Origin: Edaphochlamys debaryana
Taxonomy: Eukaryota > Chlorophyta > Chlorophyceae > Chlamydomonadales
Length of the DNA stretch: 64,000 nt
Assembly: GCA_016858145.1 (NCBI GenBank)
Contig: JAEHOE010000166.1
Location: 124,001 to 188,000, forward strand
Direction of reading: 5' to 3'
Below the pieces are notes generated by a model. It saw nothing but the letters and a program-made list of their open reading frames with translations. It made no database searches and was not told the DNA's origin. Each line of letters opens with the position of its first letter. The stretch's first letter is position 1. Positions 1 through 9,439 of the stretch are shown here, piece by piece. Made by a program: the position numbers and the translations under genes.

Positions 1-598
1 CCTCCTTTCCCCGACAGCTTCGCGGCTCCGCCGTTGAAAGCCCCTGGGCCGCGCTGCCGCCCGGTCCGCTCACCAACGACCACCTCCTTGCTGCTTCCGC
101 CAAGTCAGGGCAGCAGTGGTTGGTGCTCGGCAACCTAGACTCGACCCTGGCTCCGCCAGATAGAGTGCTAGAGCTCCTGGGCAGGCTCCAAGAGCTGCAA
201 CCCCGTCTCCCGCCCGGCTTCCTGCTGGAGCGCGAGCCTCCAGCGTCTGCGGACACGCCCTTCGGGACCTGCCTCACGCTGGACACCGCTGCCATGGGCA
301 GGGCCCAGCACTCGCTGCGTGCCTTCTGCACCAACCTCGCGGCTCCCGAGCACCTGCGCAAGGTGGCAACATCTGGTGCCTGGAGCCCCAGTAACCTCTC
401 GGCAGCTGCAGCGGTACCCTCGCGCCGCCTGCCCCTCTGCGAGGCACCCCTCAGCGAGCCCTACTCGGCCTGCGACGTGCCAGGTCGCCCCGTCACTGTC
501 TTCCCGACGCCCTGCAGCAGGGTCTGCAGACTCCAGCTGCTGCACGCATCCTTCTCTGCGCACAAGCCCTTCAACGCGCTTTCGTCACCCCGCACCAC
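1..598 (+). other. Open stretch upstream of the integrase, unrecognised
   Basis: Frame 3 (codons starting at 3, 6, 9 and so on) is open from the left edge to about 875 and reads as a plausible Leu/Pro/Ala-rich protein. No reverse transcriptase, RNase H or protease motif is seen. A run of nine G at 643-651 lies where this frame could be joined to the integrase frame by a one- or two-base slip, so this may be the upstream part of the same polyprotein broken by an indel. Equally, it may be non-coding leader before the integrase ATG. Confidence 0.35.
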
Positions 599-2266
599 AT
601 GGCCCGCATGCCACCTCAGCAGGCGCCACCGGCTGCCCCGCTGGGGGGGGGTAGGGGGATTGAAAACAACACAGCGGCGCAGCCTGCAGCCCTGGTCACC
701 ACCGCGCTGCAGCACCACCAATCCAACGAGCACTGGACTTCTGCCCTGGTCTCGGCCGTCGCCGACGCACAGGAGTCCCGCTACTGCGACCCTTGGGAGG
801 ACAAGCAACTGCTCCACTACCTCGCCCAGGGCACCTGCCCCGCCGGCATTGTCGGAGAAGCGGCTAGACGGGTAGCGCGTCGTGCTATCAATTACCGTTT
901 CGACGACCGGAGCAACCGCCTGTACCGCCGCATGCCCAACAGCACCATGCGCGAAGTACCTCCACCTGAGCGCCGCCAAGCCATCATCCAGGAGGCCCAC
1001 CACCGCCTGGGGCACTGGGGAGCTCGCCGCACCCTGTGCCTGGTCCAGAACGGCTACTGGTGGCAAGGCATGTCCAGGGACGTTGAGTATGTGGTGCAGC
1101 GCTGCCCCCTGTGCGATCGCGCCAACACCGTTGGCAACGTCACTCCGCCCGAGCTGCACCCCCTGCCAATCCGTGGGCCCTTCTTCCGCTGGCACGTGGA
1201 CCTGGCTGGGCCTCTCACGCGCACGAGCTCCGGCTACGAGTACGTCATGGTCTGCGTCGAGGCTTGGACCAAGCACGTGGAGATGATCCCGCTTCGCTCC
1301 AAGGGCTCTGAGGAGGTGGCCAACGCCTTCCTAGCCAACGTCCTAGCCCGCTTCTCGGCGCCCGCCGAGGTGGTGACCGATGGAGGCACCGAGTTCCAAG
1401 GCGCCTTTGCCGCCCTGCTCGAACAATGCTTCATCGACCATCGTCACACGTCGCCCAACCACCCGCAGGCCAACGGCGCTGCGGAAAGGGTCGTGCAGGT
1501 CTGCAAACGCTCTCTGCGCAAGTACTGCGCTCAGTACGCCTCCGCCGAACGCTGGGACGAGTACCTGCCTTGGGTCCTGATGGGCTACCGCTGCTCCCCT
1601 CAGAAGTCCACCGGCAAGTCCCCGTTTGAGCTCATGTACGGCGCACCGCCTGCTGTGCCCCTCGGCGCCGCCGAGCTGTGGGCAGAGGCGATCGACCCTG
1701 ATGCCGATCCGCAACGGGCCGACCAACTCGTCATGCTGCGCTCGCACAACGTGCAACAGGCCGCGCCGTTCAACGGCCAGAACCTGCTGATGGCGCAGTG
1801 GCGAGACCGCCACAACTACGCCCGCGTGCGAGCTGGCGGCTACAAGCCCCGCTTCACCAAATTCAACGTGGGCGACTACGTCTACGTCATCCTGCGCAAT
1901 CAGAACAACACGCTCCAACTGCCCGTCCGCGACACCGTGCTCCGCATTGTGGCCGTGAGCCCAGAGGGAGTTGCCGAGCTGATGGGCCGCGACGGTACCA
2001 TCCGCAAGGAACACGTGAGCAACCTTGCTCCCTGCCACCTCCAAGACCTGGACCCAATCGTCGATCCTCGCATCGCGGTGCCGCCACTGGACCTGCCCTG
2101 CGAGATCTGTGCCTTCCCAGGCGACGAGTCCAAGATGGTCATGTGTGACGGGTGCGGCACCGGCTGGCACCTGTACTGCCTTCGACCCCCGCTCCAGCGC
2201 GTGCCCCGCGGCACCTGGACTTGCCCAGACTGCCCATGCCCGCGGCGTGACACCGGCAACAATTGA
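599..2266 (+). CDS. Retrotransposon integrase with C-terminal PHD finger
   Basis: The ORF starts at ATG 599 and stops at 2264-2266 (555 aa). It has an H2C2 zinc-binding motif (HHRLGH followed by CPLC, about residues 137-175). The catalytic core has Asp in WHVDLAG, Asp in VVTDGGTEF and Glu in NGAAERV, with the last two about 35 residues apart as in D,D35E integrases. An SH3-like segment follows, ending near HVSNLAPC. The last 50 residues form a C4HC3 PHD finger beginning PCEICAFPGDESKMVMCDGC and ending TWTCPDC. The enzyme joins the element's cDNA to chromosomal DNA. The PHD finger may guide it to marked histone tails, by analogy with chromodomain-bearing gypsy integrases (inference). All catalytic residues are present. 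The true N-terminus is uncertain because this is normally part of a Pol polyprotein. Confidence 0.9.
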   Translation: MARMPPQQAPPAAPLGGGRGIENNTAAQPAALVTTALQHHQSNEHWTSALVSAVADAQESRYCDPWEDKQLLHYLAQGTCPAGIVGEAARRVARRAINYRFDDRSNRLYRRMPNSTMREVPPPERRQAIIQEAHHRLGHWGARRTLCLVQNGYWWQGMSRDVEYVVQRCPLCDRANTVGNVTPPELHPLPIRGPFFRWHVDLAGPLTRTSSGYEYVMVCVEAWTKHVEMIPLRSKGSEEVANAFLANVLARFSAPAEVVTDGGTEFQGAFAALLEQCFIDHRHTSPNHPQANGAAERVVQVCKRSLRKYCAQYASAERWDEYLPWVLMGYRCSPQKSTGKSPFELMYGAPPAVPLGAAELWAEAIDPDADPQRADQLVMLRSHNVQQAAPFNGQNLLMAQWRDRHNYARVRAGGYKPRFTKFNVGDYVYVILRNQNNTLQLPVRDTVLRIVAVSPEGVAELMGRDGTIRKEHVSNLAPCHLQDLDPIVDPRIAVPPLDLPCEICAFPGDESKMVMCDGCGTGWHLYCLRPPLQRVPRGTWTCPDCPCPRRDTGNN

Positions 2267-2267
2267 T

Positions 2268-3236
2268 CAGCTGCCTGTCCCCGTACCGCGCGAGGCGCCG
2301 CAGCCGCAGGTCTTCCCCTCCGCTCAAGCGCGCCGTCGGCTCAGCGAGGCCAAAGCGCTGGAGGGCGTTCCCTGCTCCCGCAAGGTCCGAGACCCCGCGA
2401 CCAACACCTTCGTGAACCGTAGGGGCACCCTGCACTACAAGTCGGACGAGCCGCACTCTCGCCCCATCGAGGCGCGCTACACTGACGGCACCGCGGAGCG
2501 CCTGACTCTGCGAGCAGCCAAAACATGCGCTCAACCGTCCACCACGGCCCTCGTCACGGCGGCTGGGGTCCCGCCCTTAGTCCTGCCCGACACCTGGGAC
2601 CTGTCCTCGCCAAACGCCCGAGCCGCTGCGCTGCTGCAGCTGCACTCCGTGCCCGGGCTGGCCTCCAGCCTGCCTGAGTCCTTTCCCACGGGTGCGCACC
2701 CTGCGCCCGCTGAGGAGGCGCTCAACCTGCTTCTGGACCACCTGGACGCAAGCCGATCGCCCGTCATTCTGGACCCGTGCGCCGGCGACGAGACCCTGGC
2801 CAACGCGCTCCGCGCGAGAGGCTACTCCGTCTGCGCCAACGGGGGCCGGGCCACCGAGGCCCCGGGCTGGCCCCGCCTGGATCCCCTGCAACCTGGGACC
2901 TACCGCCGCCTCGCCACGCCCGGCGAGTCCTGGCTCATCATCTCTGCTCCGCACCCGGAGTTTCTGCCCTTCTGGCTGCCCCTGGCCGTTGCCATGGTAC
3001 CGCTAGTCGTGGCCTTCATCCCACGGCGCATGCTCACGGCCCCGCCGGACGCATGGGCCGCCCTGCTCAACACCTTCACGGAGGACGAGCGGCTGGCCAT
3101 CATCACTGGAGACACCTGTGGATACGTCAACGGAAAGCCTGGAGCTTGGCTGTTAGTGTTCCGGGATGCGACCATGAGGGCGCAGCTGATGAGGGGTATC
3201 GGGAAGGGACGCGCCGGTCACTGGGTGCATGCGTAG
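2268..3236 (+). CDS. Methyltransferase-like ORF downstream of integrase
   Basis: This frame is open to the TAG at 3234-3236 and lies +1 relative to the integrase. Sensible protein begins near the integrase stop (around PVPVPREAPQPQ). An internal segment (VILDPCAGDETLANALRARG, about 2761-2820) looks like motif I of S-adenosylmethionine-dependent amino-methyltransferases. WLIISAPHPEF (about 2932-2964) sits where the (D/N)PP(Y/F) motif IV is expected but is degenerate. GAWLLVF near the end matches the late strand of such enzymes. The upstream 130 residues are basic and unrecognised. Expression would need a frameshift, splicing or a separate start. DNA methyltransferase domains are known from DIRS-like elements, so their presence in a gypsy element is notable. 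It is probably catalytically impaired, judging from motif IV. The family call is by eye. Confidence 0.5.
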   Translation, partial: QLPVPVPREAPQPQVFPSAQARRRLSEAKALEGVPCSRKVRDPATNTFVNRRGTLHYKSDEPHSRPIEARYTDGTAERLTLRAAKTCAQPSTTALVTAAGVPPLVLPDTWDLSSPNARAAALLQLHSVPGLASSLPESFPTGAHPAPAEEALNLLLDHLDASRSPVILDPCAGDETLANALRARGYSVCANGGRATEAPGWPRLDPLQPGTYRRLATPGESWLIISAPHPEFLPFWLPLAVAMVPLVVAFIPRRMLTAPPDAWAALLNTFTEDERLAIITGDTCGYVNGKPGAWLLVFRDATMRAQLMRGIGKGRAGHWVHA

Positions 3237-3424
3237 ATAGGGTGGTGAATCGAGGGAGATGAGTTCTGCTGGCTGTAGCCTGGTGAGGACCCTTAGCGAG
3301 CATGGGGGAGGATTGAGGTTTCCCTGCTGGAGGGAACTGTTGTGTACAGCTTGAGCAAACTGCTTCTGACTTAGCGTATGGCTTCGAGGCCGCCTGACTT
3401 CGCGTTTTTGGCTCTAGAGTCGCC

Positions 3425-3435
3425 AAGGGGGGGAG
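3425..3435 (+). other. Candidate polypurine tract (plus-strand primer)
   Basis: An uninterrupted AAGGGGGGGAG lies 190 bp past the last ORF and immediately before the first copy of the 51-bp repeat. This is the position expected of the polypurine tract that primes plus-strand DNA just inside a 3' LTR. Confidence 0.5.
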
Positions 3436-3484
3436 TTCGGTCAGCCGGCTGCACTTTGCCGTAGCCCATAGTGTGCCCTGACAG
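3434..3484 (+). repeat. 51-bp direct repeat, copy 1 (LTR-related)
   Basis: Begins AGTTCGGTCAGCCGGCTGCA and ends GTGTGCCCTGACAG. It is identical to 3935-3985, with a spacing of 501 bp. It lies right after the polypurine tract, so it may be the LTR start or an internal LTR repeat. Confidence 0.75.
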
Positions 3485-3934
3485 CTGACAGAGCACAGTA
3501 CCGTTGCTGTCACAGTATGGTTGCCGGCTGGGAGTTGAGGTAGGGTGCTGGAGGTTTGTGGTTGGTCTGCTGGTTGGTGCCGGAGGGTACGTCTGGGGTT
3601 GTGACTAGGGTTGTGACACCAGGGTTTGCCTCGTGGGACACGTGGCATGAGCACCTGAGGTACGGCAATGAGCCCTTCCGATCGGGGAGACTTAGGCGAA
3701 CGCCCAGCTTCCGACTGGCAAGTCGGAAGCACTGATACTACTACTTGCTGCGGATCTACTCTGCTGTGACTGTAACTACTAGAGTGTTGCTGCTCTGCTG
3801 CCTCCAGCGCCTACGGCGCAGTCTCTGTGCCATCCGACGACTTCCCGAGGAGCCTCCGCTCGACCCAGCTGCTGAGCCTCGGCGCTGGTCCTAGAAGTGA
3901 GCCCAGGCACCGCCTGCGTCTTTGCTCGCCGATT

Positions 3935-3985
3935 AGTTCGGTCAGCCGGCTGCACTTTGCCGTAGCCCATAGTGTGCCCTGACAG
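3935..3985 (+). repeat. 51-bp direct repeat, copy 2 (LTR-related)
   Basis: Exact second copy of 3434-3484. The flanks on both sides differ, so this is either an internal LTR repeat or the start of a second, truncated LTR. Confidence 0.75.
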
Positions 3986-4916
3986 CCTGCACCGCAGATC
4001 AACAGAGAGAGACCTCACCGGCTGACCAGGCACCGCCAGCATAACAACCGCCTGTCGCTGGGCATGCCCCAAGTTGCCCTTATCAGAGGCGGACATGAGG
4101 AGTCATCTCCCGTGACGTACATGCAACCGAACAAGAAGGATACGAGAGAGAAACGCGGGTATAGTTGTGAACCAGGCGGACTTCTACTTGAAACCTTCTC
4201 CTCCAGCGCGGACATATGTACCTAAGCACCGCATGTTACATAAGCGCAATGGGGTCGTGGGGATGCAGGCGGACAAGGGTGGAAAAGGGCTGAGCCCCGT
4301 GGCCCCCCCCAGGGGGCCCAGTGTTCGAGTCCTCAACCCTCTCCACCACCTGCTCTCCTTCGCAAGCGATAGGGATAAGATAGCTCGAGCTTGTGGCATC
4401 GAGGGCTGGGCCCGAGGCCCGAAGAGCCTAACGGCGGCGGCTCAGCCCAAAAACGAAACCGATGTAACCGTTATGGAAAGTCAGAAAGAGTCCGATGCCC
4501 TCCTCCCACCGCCGCTCAGACGCCCTTCACCCACGTCCCCCTGCCAGCACTCAGGCCGGCTCCCAAAAGTAGAAAGAGGAGAGAGAGCATATGTGGTTCG
4601 TTGGTAACCTTCACATCTAGGTGACAGCGCTGATGCAGCCTAGGACCTAGCCATCTACCTGAACCTATCTAGTAGCCCGCACTGCTGGACGTCAATCGAT
4701 TCCAAGCAACGTCCCTATCGGCAGCCGCCATGGCTTGGCCTGGGCTTCCCAGCCCTGCGAGCCCTGTCCTGCTTTCCAACAGTTTCACAGACCTCCCTCA
4801 GACCTAGCTTCCGCTCCAACAAGCCCTCGACTGTTGTCTACCTGGACTGCCTAGTCTGTTCTACAAAGTGCTACTCGACGCCACTACCGGCGCCAGCTTG
4901 CGCTAGCTTTCCCAAC
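3986..4916. other. Intergenic region, no gene seen
   Basis: It holds a short interspersed repeat (4271-4330) and the presumed 3' UTR of the VARL gene. The minus-strand TGTAA at 4240-4236 is a possible distal poly(A) signal. Open frames here have no recognisable domain or plausible splice context. Confidence 0.5.
4271..4330 (-). repeat. Short interspersed repeat, copy 1
   Basis: The reverse complement shares ACTCGAAC, CCACGGGGCTCAG, CC.TTTCC and CCACCCTTGTC in the same order with 22393-22466, and most of these with 47101-47170. The TTCGAGTCC on the plus strand resembles a pol III B box, which hints at a tRNA-derived SINE, but no complete tRNA fold is present. Confidence 0.5.
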
Positions 4917-7886
4917 CTATCCTAACCGGCCCCGCCGACGTTTCTTTCGCCCAGCGGCCTTCAAAGACCCGTGCGTTGTGCAAGGCTTCAGAACCATTGC
5001 TTTGTAGAGACTCGAGAGACCCTCACCGGCACCCGCGCCCTCGGGCAGAGCAGCTAGGAGTCGCCGGCCTCGTCCGCGCCAACGCCCTGATGCGCGGCCA
5101 ACCTGGCCTTCCCGTTGCGCGGCACTCCCTGAGGATGGTAAGAGGAATGCGTGAGCAACGCAACGGGGAGCATGGGCGGGTATCGCTAACTGTCTTGGGG
5201 AGTAAAGTCGCAACGACTGTCCGGAACCACTGTGGCAAGCACTGCAGCTGGCAGTGAAGGCCGCTGCCCTTTCCCGCGTCGCCGACAGAACCCCCGCCTC
5301 CCCCACCTTGAGCACGGGCAGGCCGTGGCGGGTGAGCCAGCGGCCCAGCGTGCACCCCTCCGGCAGCACCTGGGGTCGGGGACAGGGGGTTGCGGGCATG
5401 GGCTCATGAAGGATGATAAAGGGCGGCCCTCCCGGATCACATGCCAGCCGCCCGTTCCCCCGAAGCCCCACCTTGATTGACCGGTACCACTTGGCCATAT
5501 TGCTGCCGCCCACCTGGGGTGAAGGATAAAGGCGGGGAAGCCAAAGGGGTCAAGGACGGGCCTGGTTTGGCGGAGCTATCCCCACCACCACAGAACTCCA
5601 ATTCCAATGTCAAGGCAATGTACTCACCCTCTCGAACGCGCTGCGGGTGAGCATGGCCCCCTCGAGCTCGATGCAGCGGCCGCCCTCCAGGTAGGGGGCG
5701 GGGTGGAACACACCCACCACGCGGCCCCCCACCATGGCCGCCTCCGCCAGGCTCCGGCGCCCGTCCTCGTCGCCCTCGCCGTCATACTCCTCGTCACTGC
5801 TGCCGCCGCCGCCGCCGCGCCGCCGCCGCCTGCCGCTGTGCCGGGACCCAGCCGCCGGCGCCTCTCCGGCGGCCACCGTCACAGTCACGCGGACGGGCTT
5901 GGGGAGCGGGGGCTGCTCCGGGAGCGCCTCGGGCGGCGGGGTGGGTGCGGCATCTGGGGAGGCCATCTGGAGGGGGCCCTGGGCCGCCCAACCAGAGCTT
6001 TCCGGCTCCATCGCAGCTGCTGGTGGAGCGTGCGGGACTGCTGTGGTCGCCCGGACCGCGGCACCAACCGAGCGCAGCTCAGTCACAGGGCCAAGCGGGC
6101 TTGTCTCGGGGGCAGGGCTTGGGCCCCGAGGCTCACTGGCAGCTCGAGGCCGCGGCGGCGGTGCAGGCCCGGCTGCCAGGGCTGTCAGGGCTTGCGTGTC
6201 AGCCGTGAGCAGCCTTGCCGGGCCCACATGGTACCCAGCCTCAGCCCCTGCATCTGCGCCCGCTGCCTGCTGCCCAGGAGCTTCCCCCAGCAGGAAGGCC
6301 TCCAGATCCAGATCCAGATCCAGATCCAGGCCCGAATCCCAATCCAGGTCGCCGCTGTCCCACACGTTGCCCTCCACGTCAGGCGCCTGCTGCTGCGGCA
6401 TCGCAGCCGGCCCCGTCGCCGCGGCTGCCGGCGGTGATGCGGCCCTCAGGCACGGGGCGTGTGCGGACGGCGGCAGGGGCTGCCGATGTCCATCCCGCGT
6501 GACGGCCAAGGCTGAGCTTGCTGCCGGATTGGCCTCCGGGTGATGCGCGAGCGCGGGCAACAGCGGGGCCCCGCTACCGCCGACTCCGCTTCCGGCCCCG
6601 CCCTCCCAGCCCAGTCGCGGTCTCTTCGAGATTGACGCCCGCATATCCTCCCCCACGACCGGCAGAGGCGGAGCTTGGGAGGTGCTGCCGCTGTGTGGCT
6701 GCGCGTACAGCTGTGCGTCCTGATGCGCCCAGCCCGCTGTGCGGACCATGTGCTCCGCCCGCTCGCTCCAGCCCGCTCCCGTCCCGCTGGTTGAAGCGGG
6801 TCGCGGGCTGAAGGGCGCGGATGACGCACGCCGCACACTGGCTTGCGGACTAGCGGCGCAGTTGGTCTCGGAGCTGGGATGCGGCACGGGAGGCGCGTGT
6901 GAAGCGACGGCGGCTGTAGCGAAGGGGCTGGGGTTGGCTGTGGACGTCATCTGGACGGTGGGGCTGGCTCCTGTGGATGCCGTACCGTACGGCGCCAGAG
7001 GAGGGGCCATGTGGTGGGGCCAAGGGCGAAGGGGCCCCGCCCTGGGCGGGTAGGGCGCGTACGGGAAGTGGGGCGGCGGCCCCAGCGGTGCGAAGGGAGG
7101 CCGTGCTGTTGGCGGGTGCGGACCGTACGGCCTGCTGCTCAAGGCGCCGGTCCACGTGTGGCGGTACGGCGGGTACGGCGGGGGATACGGCGCGGCAGCG
7201 GGGCCGTACCGCGGCTGGCATCGAGGTCTGGGCAGCCACGGCCACGCGTACGGGTACGGCGCTGGGTACGGCGGATGGCCCCAGCCGTCGCCCCAGCCAC
7301 CGCCGTTCACTTCCGCAGCCGCAGGAGGCAGGGGGCTGTTGTTGCCGAACTCCGGAGGCACTGCCCCTGTCGGGCGCGAGCTTGCTGCCGTGTCACACGT
7401 GCGTGCAACCGATGGGTCCACAGAAGCATGGCCATGGGCGACCGGGGCCCAGTGGGGCCCCGGGGGCTGCGGCCAGCCGTGGGCCCCATCAGTCTGCTGG
7501 AGCTGAGTCGCCGGCTGCTGGGCCCCGCCTTCACCCGGTCGAGGAGTCGGAGCACCGTCGTTCGCATTCCCCATGAGCTCCGCAGAGGATGCGGCGGTGG
7601 CAGTCAGCTCCGTCGACGACCACACGAAAGTGCCGTCGACGCCGGCGCCGGCCCAGCCGCCGCCGTGATCGCCAGCCGGTCCGCATGGCGGAGTTGCGGC
7701 TGCGTCCGTGAGAGCAGAACCTGCCTCGGGAGTCCCGGAGCTGCGGTCGAAGGCTCCTGCATCGGCCGCGGCCTTGTGCGCACAGCCAGGTGGTTGCGGG
7801 TCCCCGGCCGGTGGCTGGGACACGCGTTGAAGGGGCCAAGCGCCGGGAGCGGCGCTGGCTGTAACCAGCGGCTGCTGAAGCTGCAT
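4917..7886 (-). CDS. VARL-domain (RegA-like, SAND-type) transcription regulator
   Basis: Start ATG at 7886-7884. Suggested exons are 7886-5628, 5513-5472, 5369-5307 and 4958-4917 (about 801 aa). The last two introns are in frame, so they could be retained. The C-terminal part spells the VARL/SAND signature across three exons: GGRCIELEGAMLTRSAFERV, then GGSNMAKWYRSIK, then TLGRWLTRHGLPVLK, followed by a basic tail RKKRRRGR. VARL proteins are putative nuclear DNA-binding regulators. Volvox regA represses reproduction in somatic cells. The long N-terminus is disordered: a Pro/Tyr-rich stretch (about residues 200-245), a short basic SKRPRLG that may be a nuclear signal, an acidic (Asp-Leu)n run (about 518-528) and an RRRRR-Gly tract before the domain. 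The domain lies at the extreme C-terminus, unlike regA itself, so orthology to a named member cannot be claimed. Confidence 0.85.
6302..6329 (+). repeat. Hexanucleotide microsatellite inside the VARL gene
   Basis: Four and a half copies of CCAGAT. On the minus strand they encode an alternating Asp-Leu run. Because the unit is six bases, length change keeps the frame. Confidence 0.85.
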
Positions 7887-9439
7887 GGCCTCTGGCTCTG
7901 TCCAGCACCAATCGCTGTGGGCGACTTGAACGGGCTAATGTGGGCAGAAGGGCGACGCCGAGCCGGTGCGTGGTTGTGCGGCGCGGCCGCCTTCAGGACT
8001 GGTCCACCTCCGCCCGTTGCTGTAGGCAGGCCTTCACGTGCATGGCCCTTATCACGGCCTGCAAGGCCAGCGACCGCAAAGAGGCTTAGTTGCGCCCTGC
8101 GCTTGCAAGGTTGCGAAGACGGCTGGAGGGGGACGAGCGAGGACGTCCAGCGGTTGAAACTGCAGAGTCGCAACTTCGCTTGACTGCGCGTTACTCAGGG
8201 CTAGCGATTCAACTGTTCTGGACCACGCAATTATAGCGTGGCTTGGAGCCCGGCTGTGCAGCCACCTGGCCTGAAGCTCACGCGATGCTAGGTAAGGCCG
8301 GCCACCAAAACGCGCCCCCGTTGTTGTCGCAGGAAGCCAAAGTGAAAGCCGATACGCACGCTAGCCATACGTACCCGGAAGAGCATGACCACGCCACGTT
8401 GTTACTGACAAGAGGAATCGGCGCAAGACAGCCTCGTCGCGCCCTCAGGGCCGCATCGCTAATGACGGCGATGATAAAGGAGTGCAGAGGTCAGTTTGCT
8501 CGGTGAGCGTCTCCCCGCTGTTTGGGTGTTCTGGATTTAGCAATCTCCACGCGACGCCAAGCTTCCGACGACTTGTTTGGATTTTGCCTGGGAGCTTGTA
8601 TGTAGTATGTGCACGCTGTGATGGCAAAGACTTCACGTAGGAGTGCGAAAAATCCCGTGACTGGACAGGCCGCGGCCCGTACGAGTCCCGCACGGAGTTC
8701 ACCTGTCTGGCTCCAGGCGGCGCCCGTCGGCTCCAGGCCTTCGATGGTCCATGCGGCCCGCCACCCACGTCAGCACGGAGCACTCCCCGGTTCTTTCCAG
8801 TGTCCCGTGGCGTCACAATCATGCCAGCGCGGCGTGTTTTGGCCTGGACGAGCATTCGGATGGATCGAGCCATCGACGGCCTGAGCGCCTGCCTGAGTGG
8901 CCGCGGCCGTGTTTGTCTTTTGTCACATGCCTTGCAGGGGCGACACTTCAGGAGACCCAGACACATGACCACACTTGTTGAGCCCTCCTCCTGCCTGCTG
9001 CCGCTCACTCCTCCACTCACCCCGACCTGACCAGTCCGAGCGGCGGGATCGAGCCCTCGACATTAGGAAGTCTTCGTCACCCAGGAAGGCAGCCAATAAT
9101 GTCAGCCAGCAAGGGTCAACATAACCTACCTCGGCCATGCATCGTCGTCGCAAGCCTAAGGGAGTCCGATAGTGCGACGCAAAGCAGGCAGCCTTCCAGC
9201 GGCAACGCTCTAAACCTGCTTCTTTCACGCTACTCGACGGTATGAGGCACAACCGCAAACTCGCATCCGCGCTCCTGCACATGCGGACCGGTCCTAGGCT
9301 TCACACCGTCTCCATTTCACACCCATCATGCTATCTATGCAACCCCGAGTCCTTCACTCGTCATTCGTCATGTGCCTCGCTCCGCCACAGCGAACCGCAG
9401 CCAATGCCCCACACGCTTGCATCTCTGCTTGGAGCCCCG
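7887..9439. other. Intergenic region, no gene seen
   Basis: Between the VARL start and the stop of gene A, both minus strand. It should hold the VARL promoter and 5' UTR and the 3' UTR of gene A. No domain-bearing frame or RNA gene was recognised. Confidence 0.5.

Larger units (their letters stand above)
1..3985 (+). mobile_element. 3' part of a Ty3/gypsy-type LTR retrotransposon
   Basis: The segment contains, in order, an H2C2 zinc-binding integrase N-terminus, a DDE integrase core, an SH3-like tail, a PHD finger, a methyltransferase-like ORF, a G-rich polypurine tract (3425-3435) and a 51-bp direct repeat (3434-3484 and 3935-3985) where a 3' LTR is expected. No reverse transcriptase or RNase H is visible, so the 5' part lies outside the window or is lost. 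The right boundary is uncertain because no second LTR is available for comparison. The integrase order and PHD-type tail place it in Ty3/gypsy rather than copia. Confidence 0.8.

Noticed and set aside
1343..2170. 275-codon frame antisense to the integrase
   Set aside because: Shadow of the integrase, which has clear catalytic motifs on the plus strand.
4300..4345. Possible tRNA gene because of TTCGAGTCC
   Set aside because: No acceptor stem, D-arm or anticodon arm can be folded around it; the word belongs to a dispersed repeat.
7011..8183. 390-codon frame antisense to the VARL gene
   Set aside because: Arg/Pro-rich shadow of the Pro/Tyr-rich coding sequence; no ATG context or domain.
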